Of a DNA stretch of 64,000 nt, positions 61,624-64,000 are shown piece after piece; the stretch's first letter is position 1, and each line of letters starts with the position of its first letter. This DNA comes from Hybos culiciformis (Eukaryota; Arthropoda; Insecta; Diptera; Hybotidae): contig OZ023273.1 in NCBI GenBank assembly GCA_964007475.1, positions 33,540,436 to 33,604,435 on the forward strand, read 5' to 3'. The notes under the pieces were generated by a model. That model was not told the DNA's origin. It saw only the letters and a program-made list of their open reading frames with translations, and did not search any database. A program made the translations under genes and the position numbers.

Positions 61624-63655
61624 ATATTTTTTTAATAGAAATTTAAAACATTCATTAGTAACTTAATATTCTTTCTAATCATTTGTTCTCAACATCAAAA
61701 ATTATTTTTTATCAGGTTAAAATTTCAACATTTCTGTAGATACAAAAGGTCATAGTTTAAAAAAAAATTACTAAAAAAATACTATTTACCAAAAATTACA
61801 TACAAAAATACATAATTCGTTATGAATGAAACATAGAACATGACATTTTTCTTTTTTCTCAATGTTATATTTTTTTAATAATAAATTGTTTATACATGCA
61901 AATCGATACTCCCACCCATAAACAATATAAATAAAGAAATAAAGTCTTTATTTTTATTATTATTATTTTAATAAAAATATAACTGAAAAACGTGGAAAAA
62001 ATTATTCTTGGCAATGTTTTAAGTTCTATTTTTAACTTGGTGTTTTATTAAAGTAGGTGTATATATTATTTGTTATAAATTGACTTGTATAATAGATTAA
62101 ATATGCACAAAGATAGTCAACTTGATACAACTTTTGTGGTATTCTTATTTGAAATAAAATTCTGTTCACTTCATTGATAATTATCCTGTATTTTAATTTG
62201 TTTTACTAACACCTTCGAATAAAAAATCTAATAAATTTTTTAGTATATTCTTAACCAATCCTTGTTTTTAGTATTTGTATCATTTTTGAATGGAACCTTC
62301 GATATGTAAATAAAATAGAACAATCTTGACAATATCCGCTGTTATAGTTTTTTTTTATTATTTGTGACTTTGAATCCACTTTTAGAAAAAAAAAAAAATT
62401 AAAATACCGCATAAACTTTTACTTTCATTTCACAATACAAAAAAAAAACACAGTCCTTAACAATAAACGTAGTAGCATTAACTTTAATATACCATTAATC
62501 ATGATAAAAAAAAGGACAACTTTAACATTATATAAAAAAAAAAAAACAAATACAAGGAAAAAGAAAACAATGTTCCATACAGTTTTCGTTCCTTGGAAAT
62601 TAAAGGTCAGTAATGATATTATCGTAATTACTGAGGAAGTTTGGAAGGACATAAAATAGGATTAACTAAACTATACATATTTTCAATAACTACTAATTTT
62701 TTTTTGGCATTTCCGTAAAAGAGGATAATTATTATTCCTTTCTTTTCATTGTAGATATATATATATATTTTAGACAGATATTCACAATTGATAATAATTA
62801 TTGTGACTTGAATAGCATATTAGAGTTAGTACAATTTTGTAACATTATTTTTAATGAAACTTTCCAAGGACATGAATATAATAAAGGATTTTTTTCTTTT
62901 AATGGTAATGAATTCTGGTTAAGCTAATGATATTTACTTTATGTGGCATTACCTATAATACATCGACAGTTCACTTTTTATTTGGAATTTATTTTGTAAT
63001 CCTTTATATTAATCTTTGGTTGCGTTGATTGATTGTCCACGAATTTAAGAAATGAAAATTGAGAGATAAAATTTTACAATGAGAAATCAAGTCAGATAAA
63101 TTCTTGCTTGAAAACTAGACAGGCTATCTTTATTTGATCGGAGGTATCATCTTTTTATTTTTATTTTTGGATGAAGCGAATTCCCTTAAGTTTTTGTGCA
63201 AATCACCTGCATTTAAACGCCGACACTTTTACCTTACTGTTAATTAGGATAATTTTTGTTTTATGACAAATTTTCCAAAAAAATCACAAAATTACTTTAT
63301 CAAAAAGTTTAAAAAATAAAAATTATAACAGGAAAATTAAAAAAAATTATTTTGCAAATTAGTGAAAAAGTAAACTTATTCGTCGGTTCTAAACTTTTAT
63401 TGTAATAAAATATTACATTCCTCTATAAATATACATATGTAGCATAGTAGTGTAGGTACAAACAAATGTTACTTAACTTCTTATATTATATTTAAAAGAA
63501 TTTAAAATTAAACTTTAAGTTAAATGAAAAATGCTAAGTGAAATCTTGATATGTAACAAAAACTTATAGTTATTTAAATATTAAAATTTGCAAAAAGTTC
63601 TGTACCTATACACAGCAAATGCTTAAATTACTTTCCCTTAAATTTTTAATTTCAG

Positions 63656-63792
63656 ATTTGTGAATTTAAAGTAAACAAATCGTATGCAATTATCAGTTCG
63701 TCGGTAAGTTTCTGGATTCCAGGAATTGTTATGATATTCATGTATTATAAAATTTATCAAGAAGCAGATAGGCAAGAAAGAATGTTATATAG
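63656..63792 (+). CDS. Octbeta3R: Octopamine beta receptor, coding exon 4 (ECL2 end and TM5)
   Basis: Residues 273-317 plus two bases. C274 (ICEF) is the ECL2 Cys that pairs with C190. [18 protein letters not shown] is TM5 with S286 (5.42) and S290 (5.46), the hydroxyl contacts for the ligand ring, and P294 (5.50). ICL3 begins [15 protein letters not shown]. Donor GT at 63793 in phase 2. The gene continues outside the window: ICL3, TM6 and TM7 with NPxxY are not here. Confidence 0.92.
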
Positions 63793-64000
63793 GTAAAATA
63801 ATATGAATATTTGTTTGTTAAAATAGATATAAAGAAATTTTCGTAAATGCAATTTTTAAGATTTTACTATCCAACGAAGCCACTTAATGTATAGATTTGA
63901 TAATAATTTAGAAACTCTGATAAAAACTTTCTGACTTAAGTTTTCAAACAAAAAATTAGTTAGTGCAATGACAATTTATTGAAGTCCAAGTTTATTACTT
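63793..64000 (+). other. Start of receptor intron 4
   Basis: The intron opens with GTAAAATAAT and runs to the window edge without an acceptor leading into a recognisable TM6. Confidence 0.8.

Larger units (their letters stand above)
57674..63655 (+). other. Receptor intron 3 (5982 bp)
   Basis: The intron starts GTAAGTT and ends TTTTTAATTTCAG. It contains the inverted-repeat element and minisatellite (58722-59515) and an old repeat (61220-61623). The remainder is A/T-rich and I recognise no further exon; the minus-strand frame at 62425-62652 has no motif. Confidence 0.85.

Overview
The window is 64 kb of strongly A+T-rich (about four fifths A+T by eye) animal nuclear DNA, almost certainly from an insect. 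The main evidence is the only host gene visible: the first four coding exons of a beta-adrenergic-like octopamine receptor, an invertebrate amine GPCR, split by GT-AG introns of up to 6 kb. The mobile DNA (Ty3/gypsy, hAT, pogo-like elements, a tRNA-headed SINE-like relic) fits an arthropod. A run of exactly 200 Ns (18042-18241) is a scaffolding gap. I cannot resolve the insect order from sequence alone.

Layout. 1-24465: gene-poor, A/T-rich DNA holding a 707-bp island of nested palindromes built on the motif AACCGCGAA (1594-2300), a 181-bp tandem duplication (4063-4424), two hAT-type elements (10430-10759; 11871-12419, the second with a perfect 8-bp target duplication and a decayed transposase C-terminus), the gap, and an old repeat (22026-22360). 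24466-29978: a complete, recently inserted Ty3/gypsy retrotransposon with 483-bp LTRs that read as identical, a 4-bp target duplication and one intact 1478-residue Gag-Pol frame. 29983-42841: no gene found; microsatellites and one possible hAT end. 42842-43465 (minus): the broken remains of a patatin-like phospholipase whose sequence looks like that of intracellular alphaproteobacteria (Wolbachia/Rickettsia type), a candidate old lateral transfer. Next to it lie a perfect 111-bp inverted repeat (43481-43746) and an unclassified GC-richer segment (43748-44450).

50789 to the end: the octopamine receptor on the plus strand, exons 50789-51234, 56642-56839, 57502-57673 and 63656-63792. They encode the extracellular N-terminus through TM5; TM6, TM7 and the C-tail lie beyond the window. 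Intron 1 carries a tRNA-derived SINE-like head and a TA-flanked pogo-like MITE. Intron 3 carries a GC-richer inverted-repeat element followed by a 17-18 bp minisatellite that keeps a reading frame open, and an old repeat that appears related to the one at 22 kb.

Nothing indicates that the parts work together as one system: this is a neurotransmitter receptor gene next to a large transposon-populated intergenic region. The observations most worth a second look are the patatin remnant, the nested-palindrome island, the very young gypsy element, and the DRF (not DRY) motif and overlapping upstream ORF of the receptor.
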